This document shows positions 32,449 through 39,293 of a stretch of 44,432 nucleotides of DNA, piece after piece; the first letter of the stretch is position 1; every line of letters begins with the position of its first letter. Made by a program: the position numbers and the translations under genes. This stretch comes from a virus: IMG/VR virus record IMGVR_UViG_3300047496_000163, positions 1 to 44,432 of that record. One strand, 5' to 3'. The notes under the pieces were generated by a model, which worked only from the letters and a program-made list of their open reading frames with translations, was not told the DNA's origin and did not search any database.

Positions 32449-32840
32449 GGCCCCCCGGCGGCAAGGCCACAAGGGCCAAGGGCGCGGCAAAGGTCGCCGG
32501 ATCCAACGTGGTCCGGGTCCGCGGAAACCGTCAACCCGTTCACCGCACCGGTCGGGGTCACTTCCAAGCCCGTCACGCCCTTGGCCAGCGGATGCGGGCG
32601 GTGCGCGAGGAAGTTGGAATGACCACCAAGGAACTCGCGACCTACCTCGGTTGGCCCTTGGCTGACGTTGAGGGAGTGGAAGCCGGGAAGATAGGTCTTT
32701 CCGCCGGCCGGCAAGAGGACCTGGCCCGCTGGATCACGAAGATGAAGACGCGACGGTTGTTGGAGACCCCAGGGCCAGCGGCGGTCAAACTGGTGTCGAT
32801 CAACGACGGGATCGTACCGGCGGTAAGGGGGCGAGCGTGA
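32445..32840 (+). CDS. Helix-turn-helix (XRE-like) DNA-binding protein
   Basis: 131 residues. The basic, disordered N-terminus is followed by ALGQRMRAVREEVGMTTKELATYLGWPLADVEGVEAGKIGL, an XRE-type helix-turn-helix (LG.R.R..R...G.T..ELA..LG.....V...E.G). The C-terminal 45 residues are of unknown role. It may regulate the early or late switch; the operator candidates at 29812 and 35527 share a motif that could be its site, but this is inference. ATG overlaps the upstream stop. Confidence 0.7.
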   Translation: MRPPGGKATRAKGAAKVAGSNVVRVRGNRQPVHRTGRGHFQARHALGQRMRAVREEVGMTTKELATYLGWPLADVEGVEAGKIGLSAGRQEDLARWITKMKTRRLLETPGPAAVKLVSINDGIVPAVRGRA

Positions 32841-33169
32841 TCGAAGGCTGCAAAACCCTGGGTGAGATCGAACGCGTGAAGATCGCACGACCGAACCGCG
32901 TCAAAGCGGTGAAGAAACCACGGGAACACATGCCGAAGTCCTGCCAGTGGTGCGGAGGAGTGTACAGCTACCCGCGGGTCCACGAGTGCAAACTGACAGC
33001 GCAACATAAGCTGGCGCTGGTGAAGTGGGCGCACATGTACGGGAGTCGGTGGAAGACCGAACTTCGGAGAACGATGAGCTTTCCCCCTGCCCAGAGCTTG
33101 GTAGCTGAAGCGAAGGGCATCATCGGGTACGGTGGGCTGCACCGCGTGAAGGTGAACACGTACCTGTAG
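32837..33169 (+). CDS. Zinc-finger-like conserved phage protein
   Basis: 110 residues from GTG 32837 (GTGA overlap). CQWCGGVYSYPRVHEC is a C2HC-type zinc knuckle; KWAHMYGSRWKTELRRTM resembles a recurrent phage motif. No function known to me. It is followed by a terminator and a tRNA gene, both on the other strand. Confidence 0.6.
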   Translation: MIEGCKTLGEIERVKIARPNRVKAVKKPREHMPKSCQWCGGVYSYPRVHECKLTAQHKLALVKWAHMYGSRWKTELRRTMSFPPAQSLVAEAKGIIGYGGLHRVKVNTYL

Positions 33170-33220
33170 AAAAGACAAAACCCCAGACCGAGAGACTTTC
33201 GTTCTTCTCGAAGCAGGGGG
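33170..33220 (-). terminator. Intrinsic terminator of the antisense tRNA unit
   Basis: On the minus strand CCCC...CGAGA pair with TCTCG...GGGG in a two-part stem, followed by TTTTGTCTTTT (33180-33170). It lies 45 bases downstream of the tRNA and could also act on the plus strand for the gene ending at 33169. Confidence 0.65.
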
Positions 33221-33264
33221 CCCGCCCGGCCCTTTGCTACGATTTTCACGTAGAGTTGGACCTA

Positions 33265-33336
33265 TTGCGCAGACGGGATTCGAACCCGTGATCTCTTGGT
33301 TATGAGCCAAGCGAGTTACCGCTTCTCTACCGCGCA
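33265..33336 (-). tRNA. tRNA-Met(CAU), antisense to the early operon
   Basis: 72 bases. Acceptor TGCGCGG/CTGCGCA with discriminator A, D stem GAG/CTC, anticodon stem CTTGG/CCAAG with loop CTCATAA (anticodon CAT), T arm ACGGG-TTCGAAT-CCCGT. No 3' CCA is encoded. The anticodon stem lacks the GGG/CCC of initiator tRNA, and position 1:72 is a normal T-A pair, so it is elongator Met or, if modified by TilS, Ile2 (AUA). It is the only gene on this strand in the right arm, with its own promoter-like sequence and terminator. Confidence 0.9.
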
Positions 33337-33341
33337 TCGGC

Positions 33342-33371
33342 AGGGTAGCACAAACCAAAAAGGAGCGTCAA
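33342..33371 (-). promoter_or_regulatory. Predicted promoter of the antisense tRNA
   Basis: On the minus strand TTGACG (33371-33366), 18 bases, TACCCT (33347-33342), with the tRNA starting six bases further on. The sequence overlaps the SD of the downstream plus-strand gene, so the two transcripts may interfere. The -10 match is weak. Confidence 0.4.
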
Positions 33372-33725
33372 GTGGAGCTGTTCACACAGGCTGAACTGGA
33401 TGAGATCGAAGAGGACTACGGGGAGTCATGCATCATGGTCGGAACGGAGAAGGTGAAGCGGCTGGTCGAACACGCCCGGGAGCTGATCCGACTGAAAAGC
33501 CCGGGAATGAAGGGTCTACAGCAGGCCATGGACGACTACAACGCCAACTACCCCGCCGGAACGGCTTCGAAGTCACGTGTTCGCAGGTCAGAAGTGATCC
33601 GCGCCGTGGACACCGACGATGCGCAGAACATCACCCGGACTTACGAGAAGCTGGGATACGAGCCCGTTGGGCTATTGGCACCCCCTGATTGTGACCACGT
33701 GTGGATGCACTTTCGGCAGCCATGA
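33372..33725 (+). CDS. Hypothetical protein upstream of the helicase
   Basis: 117 residues from GTG 33372, six bases after AAGGAG. Acidic N-terminus (LFTQAELDEIEEDYGESCIMVGTEKVKRLVEHARELIRL), ending DCDHVWMHFRQP. The stop overlaps the helicase ATG. No family recognised; helicase operons often encode small partners, which is only a positional hint. Confidence 0.6.
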   Translation: MELFTQAELDEIEEDYGESCIMVGTEKVKRLVEHARELIRLKSPGMKGLQQAMDDYNANYPAGTASKSRVRRSEVIRAVDTDDAQNITRTYEKLGYEPVGLLAPPDCDHVWMHFRQP

Positions 33726-35245
33726 CCGAAACACCGGCCCGATTTCCCTACCAGCTCGAAGGCGCACCCTGGCTCGCCGGTCGGGTGTTCGCCCTGCTGG
33801 CGGATTCCATGGGCTTAGGTAAGAGCGTTCAGGCGATTGACGCTGCGACCCTGGCCAACCTGCACCGTGTGCTGATCATCGGACCCGCTATCGCCCGGCG
33901 TAACTGGGCGCGGGAGCTGGAGAAGTGGGGCGGGCGGTTTGCTGCGTTGGTTTTGGAAACGTTCGACCAGAAACCGCCGGCGGTTCCGCCGCGCAAACCG
34001 TACGCCTGTATCGTTTCCTATGCGTACGCAGTGGTGAACCGGCAAGCCTTGATCGACGCAGGACCGTGGGACGTGCTCATCATCGACGAGGCCCATAACC
34101 TCAAGAATCCGCAGACCAAACGATCGAAGGCCGTTCTTGCTGCCGTCCCGGACGGTAACGGAGGGGTTCATCTACCGATCGCTCAGGTATGTGATCGAGT
34201 GTGGGCGCTCACCGGAACGCCACTCACCCGACACGCGGGTGAGATCTGGAATTTGGCCTACACCGCAGGAGTTACTCAACTTTCGTACTCCAAGTGGTGT
34301 CGGAAATATTGCCAGGAGATACCCGGCGGCCAGATAGTCGGGTCGAAGGACGTGATGCTCCAGGATCTCCACGAGGTTTTGAAAGCGTCGGGGTGGATGC
34401 TCCGGCGTACGAAAGAAGAGGTGAAACTCCAACTGCCGCCGATCTCCTACCATGAACTGGTGGTTGAACCAGGTACGATTTCGCACGAGGAGATGCAAGC
34501 GTCGTTCGAGGATTATGACGAACGCCGGCAAGAGATTGCGGATAAACTGGCCTACGAGGAAGAATTTTTGAAGATGGCCATGGGCGAAGCTCATGTCCTT
34601 TCCACGGAGCTTATCAGTCTTCTGGAAGGAATGGCCGCTTCGGTCGCGACTTTGAGACGGATAAACGGACTGCGAAAAGTCCACCCGGTAGCCAGTATCG
34701 TGGAGGCGGAACTTGAAGCGGATGAAGTGGACAAGATCGTTATCGCCTATATACATCGGTCCGTGGGTGACACGCTTGAGAGGCGGCTTTTACGCTTTGG
34801 CGTGTCACACATACGCGGTGGTGTTTCGCCTAGACTGCGGGACAAGGCAATCACTGATTTTCAGGTCCCTCGGTGGGGCCTGTGCCCGGATGGCACGCGT
34901 TCACCGCGCGTTGCGCTCGTTCAGTACGAAGCTGGCGCTACGGCAATTAATCTGTTCGAAGCGCACCATATGGTAGCACTTGAAGTGCCGTGGGTGGGTA
35001 GCACCCTGTCCCAAATGATCGCTCGGTTGTGGAGGTTGGGCCAGAGACACCCGGTCCAGATCCGGTATGCGGTGCTGGAGGACAGCATGGATCCGGACGT
35101 GTTGCGGACGCTACTGAAGCGCGCGCGGGAGATCAGTCACATTCTGGACGGAGTGCCGCGGGAACTGCTGGAAGACCAGGACGGGTTCTTGTCCAGGCGG
35201 CACGGGTTGAACCGACAACAACTGAGGGGGATGATTTTGGGATGA
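33722..35245 (+). CDS. SNF2-type superfamily 2 helicase/ATPase
   Basis: 507 residues. Motifs in order: Q-like FPYQLEGAPWL; motif I DSMGLGKSVQA (K34); IVSYAYAV; motif II LIIDEAHNLKN; motif III ALTGTPLTR; IGTWNLAY-like region; motif IV/V VALVQYEAGATAINLFEAHHMVALEVPW; motif VI QMIARLWRLGQRHPVQ with the arginine finger. This is the two-lobed SNF2/Rad54-like motor. Phage proteins of this type are thought to help replication or recombination by moving on DNA. Start ATG overlaps the upstream TGA. Confidence 0.9.
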   Translation: MTETPARFPYQLEGAPWLAGRVFALLADSMGLGKSVQAIDAATLANLHRVLIIGPAIARRNWARELEKWGGRFAALVLETFDQKPPAVPPRKPYACIVSYAYAVVNRQALIDAGPWDVLIIDEAHNLKNPQTKRSKAVLAAVPDGNGGVHLPIAQVCDRVWALTGTPLTRHAGEIWNLAYTAGVTQLSYSKWCRKYCQEIPGGQIVGSKDVMLQDLHEVLKASGWMLRRTKEEVKLQLPPISYHELVVEPGTISHEEMQASFEDYDERRQEIADKLAYEEEFLKMAMGEAHVLSTELISLLEGMAASVATLRRINGLRKVHPVASIVEAELEADEVDKIVIAYIHRSVGDTLERRLLRFGVSHIRGGVSPRLRDKAITDFQVPRWGLCPDGTRSPRVALVQYEAGATAINLFEAHHMVALEVPWVGSTLSQMIARLWRLGQRHPVQIRYAVLEDSMDPDVLRTLLKRAREISHILDGVPRELLEDQDGFLSRRHGLNRQQLRGMILG

Positions 35246-35517
35246 ACGAATGGCAGACCAAATGCAGAGAGGAGGGATGGTCCGATACCACGCACACAAT
35301 GCGGAGCCGGGTCTGGAGTGTAATTAACGACGCTGAGTTGCAGGACCACAACAAGGGCGTCTACTTTCTCTTCCGTACCCGGGACAACGACCCGAGGGAA
35401 GCTTGGTTGGAATACTGCCAGATTCAAGAGAGATTGGGGGCCGTAGGTCTCAGGATCGATAACCCCTGCGTTGAGCACGATTGTGTGAGCGGGTATCTAC
35501 GTGAAGCGGAAGAGTAA
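35242..35517 (+). CDS. Small hypothetical protein
   Basis: 91 residues, ATG overlapping the helicase stop. EWQTKCREEGWSD, VYFLFRTRDNDPREAWLEYC and ERLGAVGLRID are visible; the fold is probably alpha/beta. No family recognised. Together with the helicase and the protein at 33372 it forms one translationally coupled cluster. Confidence 0.6.
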   Translation: MNEWQTKCREEGWSDTTHTMRSRVWSVINDAELQDHNKGVYFLFRTRDNDPREAWLEYCQIQERLGAVGLRIDNPCVEHDCVSGYLREAEE

Positions 35518-35520
35518 AAG

Positions 35521-35549
35521 TTGACAACTGCGGCATACTGCCGTAGTAT
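35521..35549 (+). promoter_or_regulatory. Predicted promoter with operator-like inverted repeat
   Basis: TTGACA (35521-35526), 17 bases, TAGTAT (35544-35549). The spacer holds ACTGCGGC (35527-35534) and GCCGTAGT (35540-35547), an inverted repeat with one mismatch that covers part of the -10. The next gene starts at 35573 with SD AAAGGAGG. The same half-sites occur in the promoter at 29803. Confidence 0.6.
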
Positions 35550-35572
35550 CCAATAGCACAAAGGAGGAACGA

Positions 35573-35770
35573 ATGAAGAAGAAAACGAAAGAAGCAACGC
35601 CGGTTCGGGCGTACAATGGGCGGCACCGCCCAGAGTACATCCGAGAGGTGATCCAGTTCGCCCGTCTGCACTCGAACGCCGAGGCGATTCGCCACTTTGA
35701 AGTGGCGGCGTCCACGTTCTACGGCTGGCTCCGGAAGCCTGAGTTCCAGGCCAAGAAAGGGAAGAAGTGA
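35573..35770 (+). CDS. Small helix-turn-helix protein
   Basis: 65 residues, basic. RHRPEYIREVIQFARLHSNAEAIRHFEVAASTFYGWLRKPEF is a helix-turn-helix of the transposase/terminase-small-subunit type (A...F.V..STFY.WLRKPEF). The SD AAAGGAGG is strong. It may bind the inverted repeat in its own promoter, which is inference. Confidence 0.6.
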   Translation: MKKKTKEATPVRAYNGRHRPEYIREVIQFARLHSNAEAIRHFEVAASTFYGWLRKPEFQAKKGKK

Positions 35771-35973
35771 TGGAGGCCGAGACTGACCGAATGCTCCAGT
35801 TCTTTCAGTACGCGCACTTACCGACGGCATTGCAGGTTATCAGCAAGCCCTTCTGCGACTTGGCACAGCGGATCGTCGACATGTTGCCGATGAATCCGGA
35901 GCGCACCGTTGCGCTTCGAAAGCTCTTGGAAGCCAAGGACTGCGCAGTTAGAGCCTATTTGTACAAAGACTAG
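35770..35973 (+). CDS. Conserved small phage protein
   Basis: 67 residues. The pattern MLQFFQYAHLPTALQVISKPFCDLAQRIVDMLPMNPERTVALRKLLEAKDCAVRA is familiar from many phages of GC-rich hosts; the function is unknown to me. It is wholly helical. GTG 35767 is an alternative start; ATG 35770 shares a base with the preceding stop. Confidence 0.75.
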   Translation: MEAETDRMLQFFQYAHLPTALQVISKPFCDLAQRIVDMLPMNPERTVALRKLLEAKDCAVRAYLYKD

Positions 35974-36059
35974 GCCGACCTGTCTAGTTCGAAACACACA
36001 GAGCCGGGCGTATCATGAGACTTGAGATCGACTACGACCCAACTACAGAAAGGGAGAAC

Positions 36060-36662
36060 ATGCAAATCACGTTTGAGGGCACACCAGAGCAGGTCCGACA
36101 GGAAGTGTTCGAATTTTTCGGACTTGAAATTCAGGAGCAACAGACCGCCCCGATCGCCGCCAACAGTCCGGCCAGGTCGCCGGGTCGCCCCCGGAAGCAG
36201 GCCGCACCACCGCCGACGGACGCCAGCGCACCACCTCCGGCTCCACCAGCGGCGGCAGAACCCGCGCCCACCCGGTCGATGATGCCGATGTGTAAGAAAC
36301 ACGCCGCGGACGCGCCGGCCGGAATCAAGCCGATCCCTGCTGAGGAGAGCGCCTGTACTCCTTGCATCAACGACAAGACGATCGCGCAGACCAAGGCTAT
36401 CGCCGCCGGCAAGGCGATGTCTTTGCACGAGGCTAAGGCGGTCGCCGAGGGTCTGATTGCGGCTCTGGGCGGGGACGACGGCAACGGCGTCAACGTCTGT
36501 TGCGACATCCTCGAAGCGATGGGCGCGGAGTCGCTGACCGGGGCCCAGGACACCAAGGCGCTGGACCCAGCCAAGTATGAGGAGTTCGCCAAGCGGTGCC
36601 TGGCGGCGATGCCTCCTCCACCCGCCGCTACGAACCCAGCACCTGTACGGAGGTCTCTTTGA
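36060..36662 (+). CDS. Pro/Ala-rich protein with Cys motifs
   Basis: 200 residues from ATG 36060, preceded by AAAGGGAG; an upstream ATG (36015) lacks an SD. MQITFEGTPEQVRQEVFEFFG forms a small domain, followed by a Pro/Ala-rich linker (PPPTDASAPPPAPPAAA) and a C-terminal helical region with CKKHAADAP, ACTPCINDKT and VCCDIL. Cys pairs suggest possible zinc binding. No family recognised. Confidence 0.55.
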   Translation: MQITFEGTPEQVRQEVFEFFGLEIQEQQTAPIAANSPARSPGRPRKQAAPPPTDASAPPPAPPAAAEPAPTRSMMPMCKKHAADAPAGIKPIPAEESACTPCINDKTIAQTKAIAAGKAMSLHEAKAVAEGLIAALGGDDGNGVNVCCDILEAMGAESLTGAQDTKALDPAKYEEFAKRCLAAMPPPPAATNPAPVRRSL

Positions 36663-36930
36663 CCGACCGGCTTTTCTGGGGCGGTGCAGGTGCCACCCCG
36701 GAAGGTCCGAACGGTGCGCGTTCTGTCGGGACAGTGGCCGAATGCGGAAGATGGCCCATGCTGCGTTTGATGTTTTGTGGCGGGGGCGTAGGGCGAGGAT
36801 ATCACGCCCGGCTGCGTATGAGTGGCTAGCGGGTAAGATGGGACTAAGACCGGAACACTGCCACATGCGGTATTTTGGACGAGAGGAGTGCGCACGGGTG
36901 GTAAGCATAATGCGAGGGTACGATGGGTGA
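36577..36930 (+). CDS. Zinc-finger (DUF3268-like) protein, reading frame uncertain
   Basis: The C-terminal half (MRKMAHAAFDVLW, AAYEWLAGKMGLRPEHCHMRYFGREECARVV) matches the DUF3268-type family, ending in CHxxxF..E.C..VV. CHPG near 36708 also fits. The only ATG in this frame (36577) overlaps the preceding gene by 86 bases, while a TTG at 36659 with a good SD (GGAGG) opens the other frame, which contains DRLFWGGAGAT and SVGTVAE, also family-like. The gene may be frameshifted, decayed, or use frameshifting. Confidence 0.45.
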   Translation: MRSSPSGAWRRCLLHPPLRTQHLYGGLFDRPAFLGRCRCHPGRSERCAFCRDSGRMRKMAHAAFDVLWRGRRARISRPAAYEWLAGKMGLRPEHCHMRYFGREECARVVSIMRGYDG

Positions 36931-37189
36931 GCACGCTAAACGAAGCCCTTCCGGAGCGGACTGGTGGGGGAACTGCCCGGGTGCGCCCGCCTTTGTGGAA
37001 TCCCTGGGGATCACCCGGGAGGCGGGGCCGGCGGCAGAGTGGGGTACCCTGTGCCACGGTATCGCCGAGGTGGCCGTGAAGTATGTTCTCGGTCTGGGCA
37101 CCGAGAAACCGGTTTTCCCGGACGATGACCCGGCAGTAAAGGAGATGGTGGAAGAGTATGTCAACCTTCTCTTCGGAACCTCTGTGTGA
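36923..37189 (+). CDS. DUF2800/Cas4-like nuclease, N-terminal half (split)
   Basis: 88 residues: MGEHAKRSPSGADWWGNCPGAP, EWGTLCHGIAEVAVKYVLG and VKEMVEEYVNLLFG match the first third of DUF2800 PD-(D/E)XK nucleases, including the first Cys (CPG) and the helical EWGTLCHGIAE. It stops at TGA 37187-37189, and the rest of the family sequence continues in the +1 frame at 37158. This is either a frameshift (programmed or mutational) or a genuine two-gene split. Confidence 0.7.
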   Translation: MGEHAKRSPSGADWWGNCPGAPAFVESLGITREAGPAAEWGTLCHGIAEVAVKYVLGLGTEKPVFPDDDPAVKEMVEEYVNLLFGTSV

Positions 37190-38051
37190 GTGCAGTCCGA
37201 AGTCCTGGATCGTAGGTGTTGAGGACAAGGTGTCTAACAGGCGCCTTCCGCACTCCGGCGGAACAATCGACTTCTCGGCCTATTGCCCGGTTCACAAGTG
37301 GCTCCGTATCGTGGATCTGAAGACGGGTCACGGTGAGGTCGAGGCGGAAGGTAACCCACAGTGTGCTATCTACGGGCTGCACAAGCTCCTGACAATTCCG
37401 CACCCGGTCTCGAAGGTCGTCATCGAGATCATCCAGCCCCGGTCCCCATCGGGCCGGCGGGTGAAGCGGTGGACGCTGAGCCCGTTCGACTTGCTGGAGT
37501 GGTTGCCGGTGTTCCAGCGGAAGGTTTGTGCCAGTTTGGCACAAAACGCACCGTTGGTCGCCGGCGAGAAGCAGTGCCGATACTGTTCGGCAGCTCCGGT
37601 GTGTCCGGAGAGGAGGAAGGGAGTGACGAGAAGCGCGATGTTACAATTCGGAGTCACCGCCAAGCCGACGCCGGAGGACACCGCGGAAGCTCTGGACCTG
37701 GTCCCACAGCTGAAGGACTGGATCAAGTCCGTTGAGTCGTTCGCCTACCAGGCGGCGAACAGCGGGACGAAGATCCCGGGTTACAAGCTGGTGCAGAAAC
37801 GGGACGGGAATCGTAAGTGGGCGGACGAAGTCAGGGCGGGGGAAGTTCTGCGCTCGTTGGACCTCATAGGGGTATTTGAGCCGCCGAAACTGAAGTCACC
37901 AGCGCAGATGGAGAAGATTGCTCCGAAGGAGGTAGTGAACGAACTATGCACCCGCGAGCCAGGTGGCACCGTGCTTGTGGAAGAAACGGATAACCGCCCT
38001 GCGGTGGTTGTCGACAAATTGGCCTCTTTTCAAAATCTACTGACCAAATAG
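37158..38051 (+). CDS. DUF2800/Cas4-like nuclease, C-terminal catalytic part
   Basis: 297 residues if translated from ATG 37158 (inside the previous gene; SD-like GGAAGAG close to it). Nuclease motifs are GGTIDFSAY (Asp), IVDLKTGHG (D-x-K) and EGNPQCAIYGL (Q), followed by the Cys cluster GEKQCRYCSAAPVCPERR expected to hold an Fe-S cluster with the Cys of the N-terminal part. It probably acts as a recombination or end-processing nuclease beside the SSB gene that follows. Confidence 0.8.
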   Translation: MSTFSSEPLCECSPKSWIVGVEDKVSNRRLPHSGGTIDFSAYCPVHKWLRIVDLKTGHGEVEAEGNPQCAIYGLHKLLTIPHPVSKVVIEIIQPRSPSGRRVKRWTLSPFDLLEWLPVFQRKVCASLAQNAPLVAGEKQCRYCSAAPVCPERRKGVTRSAMLQFGVTAKPTPEDTAEALDLVPQLKDWIKSVESFAYQAANSGTKIPGYKLVQKRDGNRKWADEVRAGEVLRSLDLIGVFEPPKLKSPAQMEKIAPKEVVNELCTREPGGTVLVEETDNRPAVVVDKLASFQNLLTK

Positions 38052-38064
38052 GAGACTTACGACA

Positions 38065-38697
38065 ATGGCAAAAAACAGGTTCGTTTCTGAAGTCATCAAC
38101 ACACCCGAGGGCGTCGTCGCCTGGCCTGTGGTATTCGAGGGTGAAGAGAAGACCGGCGAGGACGGGAAGAAGCGTACGGTGTACCGCGCTGATCTCATTC
38201 TGTCCGGGGACGCCGACATTGCGCCTCTTCAAGATCTTCTCTACGCTGCTTGCGTTGCGGAGTATGGCCCCGACGAGGCCCAGTGGCCGCACTTCCGCCG
38301 CAAGGCGGTACGGGAGACCACCGAGAAGAACCCGAACCCACAGACCGGGAAGCCGTGGGAAGGGTACGAGGCCGGGAAGTATTTCATTTCGCTTCAGTCC
38401 CAGTTCCGTCCGTCGATCATCGACCAGTCCGGGCGCGAGATCATCGACCCGCAGGAGTTCTATGGCGGCTGCAAGGCGATTTTCGCGGTGAACGCGTACA
38501 CCTACAACTACAAGGGCCACGGCGTGAAGCTGGGCCTCGTGGCGATTCTGAAGACCGGGGAGGGTAAGCCGTTCGGGTCCGCTCGTCCGGATGCCAACCA
38601 AATCTTCAAGCGCCTGATCAAACCCGGTGCGACACCGGACGGACGAGTAGCGGCGCCTGCCGGCGCAGAACCACAGCAACGACGGCGAGCGCTTTAG
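38065..38697 (+). CDS. Single-stranded DNA-binding protein (DUF2815-like)
   Basis: 210 residues. GVVAWPVVFEGEEKTGEDGKKRTVYRADLIL, WPHFRRKAV, YEAGKYFISLQSQFRPSIIDQ, FYGGCKAIFAVNAYTYNYKGHGVKLGL and AILKTGEGKPFG form the OB-fold pattern of the DUF2815 ssDNA-binding family, usually encoded next to DUF2800 as here. It coats single strands during replication and recombination. The C-terminal tail is short and basic, lacking the usual acidic SSB end. Confidence 0.85.
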   Translation: MAKNRFVSEVINTPEGVVAWPVVFEGEEKTGEDGKKRTVYRADLILSGDADIAPLQDLLYAACVAEYGPDEAQWPHFRRKAVRETTEKNPNPQTGKPWEGYEAGKYFISLQSQFRPSIIDQSGREIIDPQEFYGGCKAIFAVNAYTYNYKGHGVKLGLVAILKTGEGKPFGSARPDANQIFKRLIKPGATPDGRVAAPAGAEPQQRRRAL

Positions 38698-38713
38698 TTC
38701 GATAGTGCCGACG

Positions 38714-38745
38714 CCCCCAGGCACCGAGGTGGGGGATCTTCTTTC
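38714..38745 (+). terminator. Intrinsic terminator after the SSB gene
   Basis: CCCCCA (38714-38719) pairs with TGGGGG (38730-38735) around a loop containing GCACCGAGG, followed by ATCTTCTTTC. It sits between the SSB gene and the tRNA-like element. Confidence 0.6.
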
Positions 38746-38815
38746 GGGACCGCGGTTGATGGCGTAACACCCGCAGTGTAGAGGGGTATTGCAGGTTCGA
38801 ATCCTGCCGGTCCCA
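38746..38815 (+). tRNA. tRNA-like element, aberrant anticodon arm
   Basis: 70 bases. Acceptor GGGACCG/CGGTCCC with discriminator A, D arm GTTG...TAAC with GG in the loop, and T arm GCAGG-TTCGAAT-CCTGC are perfect. The anticodon arm CCCGC-AGTGTAG-AGGGG pairs only three of five bases, and position 33 is G rather than T. If read normally the anticodon would be TGT (Thr), but this is doubtful. No CCA is encoded. It may be a degenerate tRNA, a tRNA with an altered arm, or a tRNA-like RNA processing signal. Confidence 0.6.
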
Positions 38816-38846
38816 TACCATAACCCAAACCACTTGGAGGGGTTTC

Positions 38847-39293
38847 ATGTCCGAAGAAATCAAAGATTCAATGATGGGCGATTGGAAAACGAAAGACTCC
38901 GGCGAACGCCGCACGTTCGACACCGGCGCCGTCCGCGACGTGAACGCAGGTAAAGGCCGGTTTGACCTGATATCGCCGATCACTCTAGCGCGGCTGGCGG
39001 GTGTCCTTGAGCGGGGTGCGGCCAAGTATGAGGCGCGGAACTGGGAGAAGGGTATTGAATTCTCGTCGTTCGTGAATTCCGCTATGCGGCACCTCAACCA
39101 GTGGGCGAACGGCGAGACGGACGAAGACCACCTCGCCCAGGCGATGTGGAATATCCACTCCCTGATTCACACGGAGCAGAAGGTCAAGGACGGGAAGCTC
39201 CCGAGGACTCTCGCGAATATGGGACCGTCACTTTCTGCGGAGATGGTGGACATCAGTGGGACGGTCAACTTGAGGGAGTTCTTGAAGAAATGA
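38847..39293 (+). CDS. Putative dATP/dGTP diphosphohydrolase (DUF5664-like)
   Basis: 148 residues with an SD GGAGG. The pattern KDSGERRTFDTGAVRDVNAGKGRFDLISPITLARLAGVLERGAAKYEARNWEKG, then SAMRHLNQWANGETDEDHLAQAMWNIHSLIHTE, matches the helical nucleotide pyrophosphohydrolase-like family annotated as dATP/dGTP diphosphohydrolase. It would hydrolyse dNTPs to dNMPs and shape the nucleotide pool. PurZ, needed for the 2-aminoadenine pathway, is not seen in this window. The stop overlaps the polymerase start as ATGA. Confidence 0.75.
   Translation: MSEEIKDSMMGDWKTKDSGERRTFDTGAVRDVNAGKGRFDLISPITLARLAGVLERGAAKYEARNWEKGIEFSSFVNSAMRHLNQWANGETDEDHLAQAMWNIHSLIHTEQKVKDGKLPRTLANMGPSLSAEMVDISGTVNLREFLKK

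Noticed and set aside
38847-39293. 2-aminoadenine (Z-genome) pathway
   Set aside because: Only the pyrophosphohydrolase-like gene is present; no PurZ or DatZ-type gene was found, so a Z genome is not supported.
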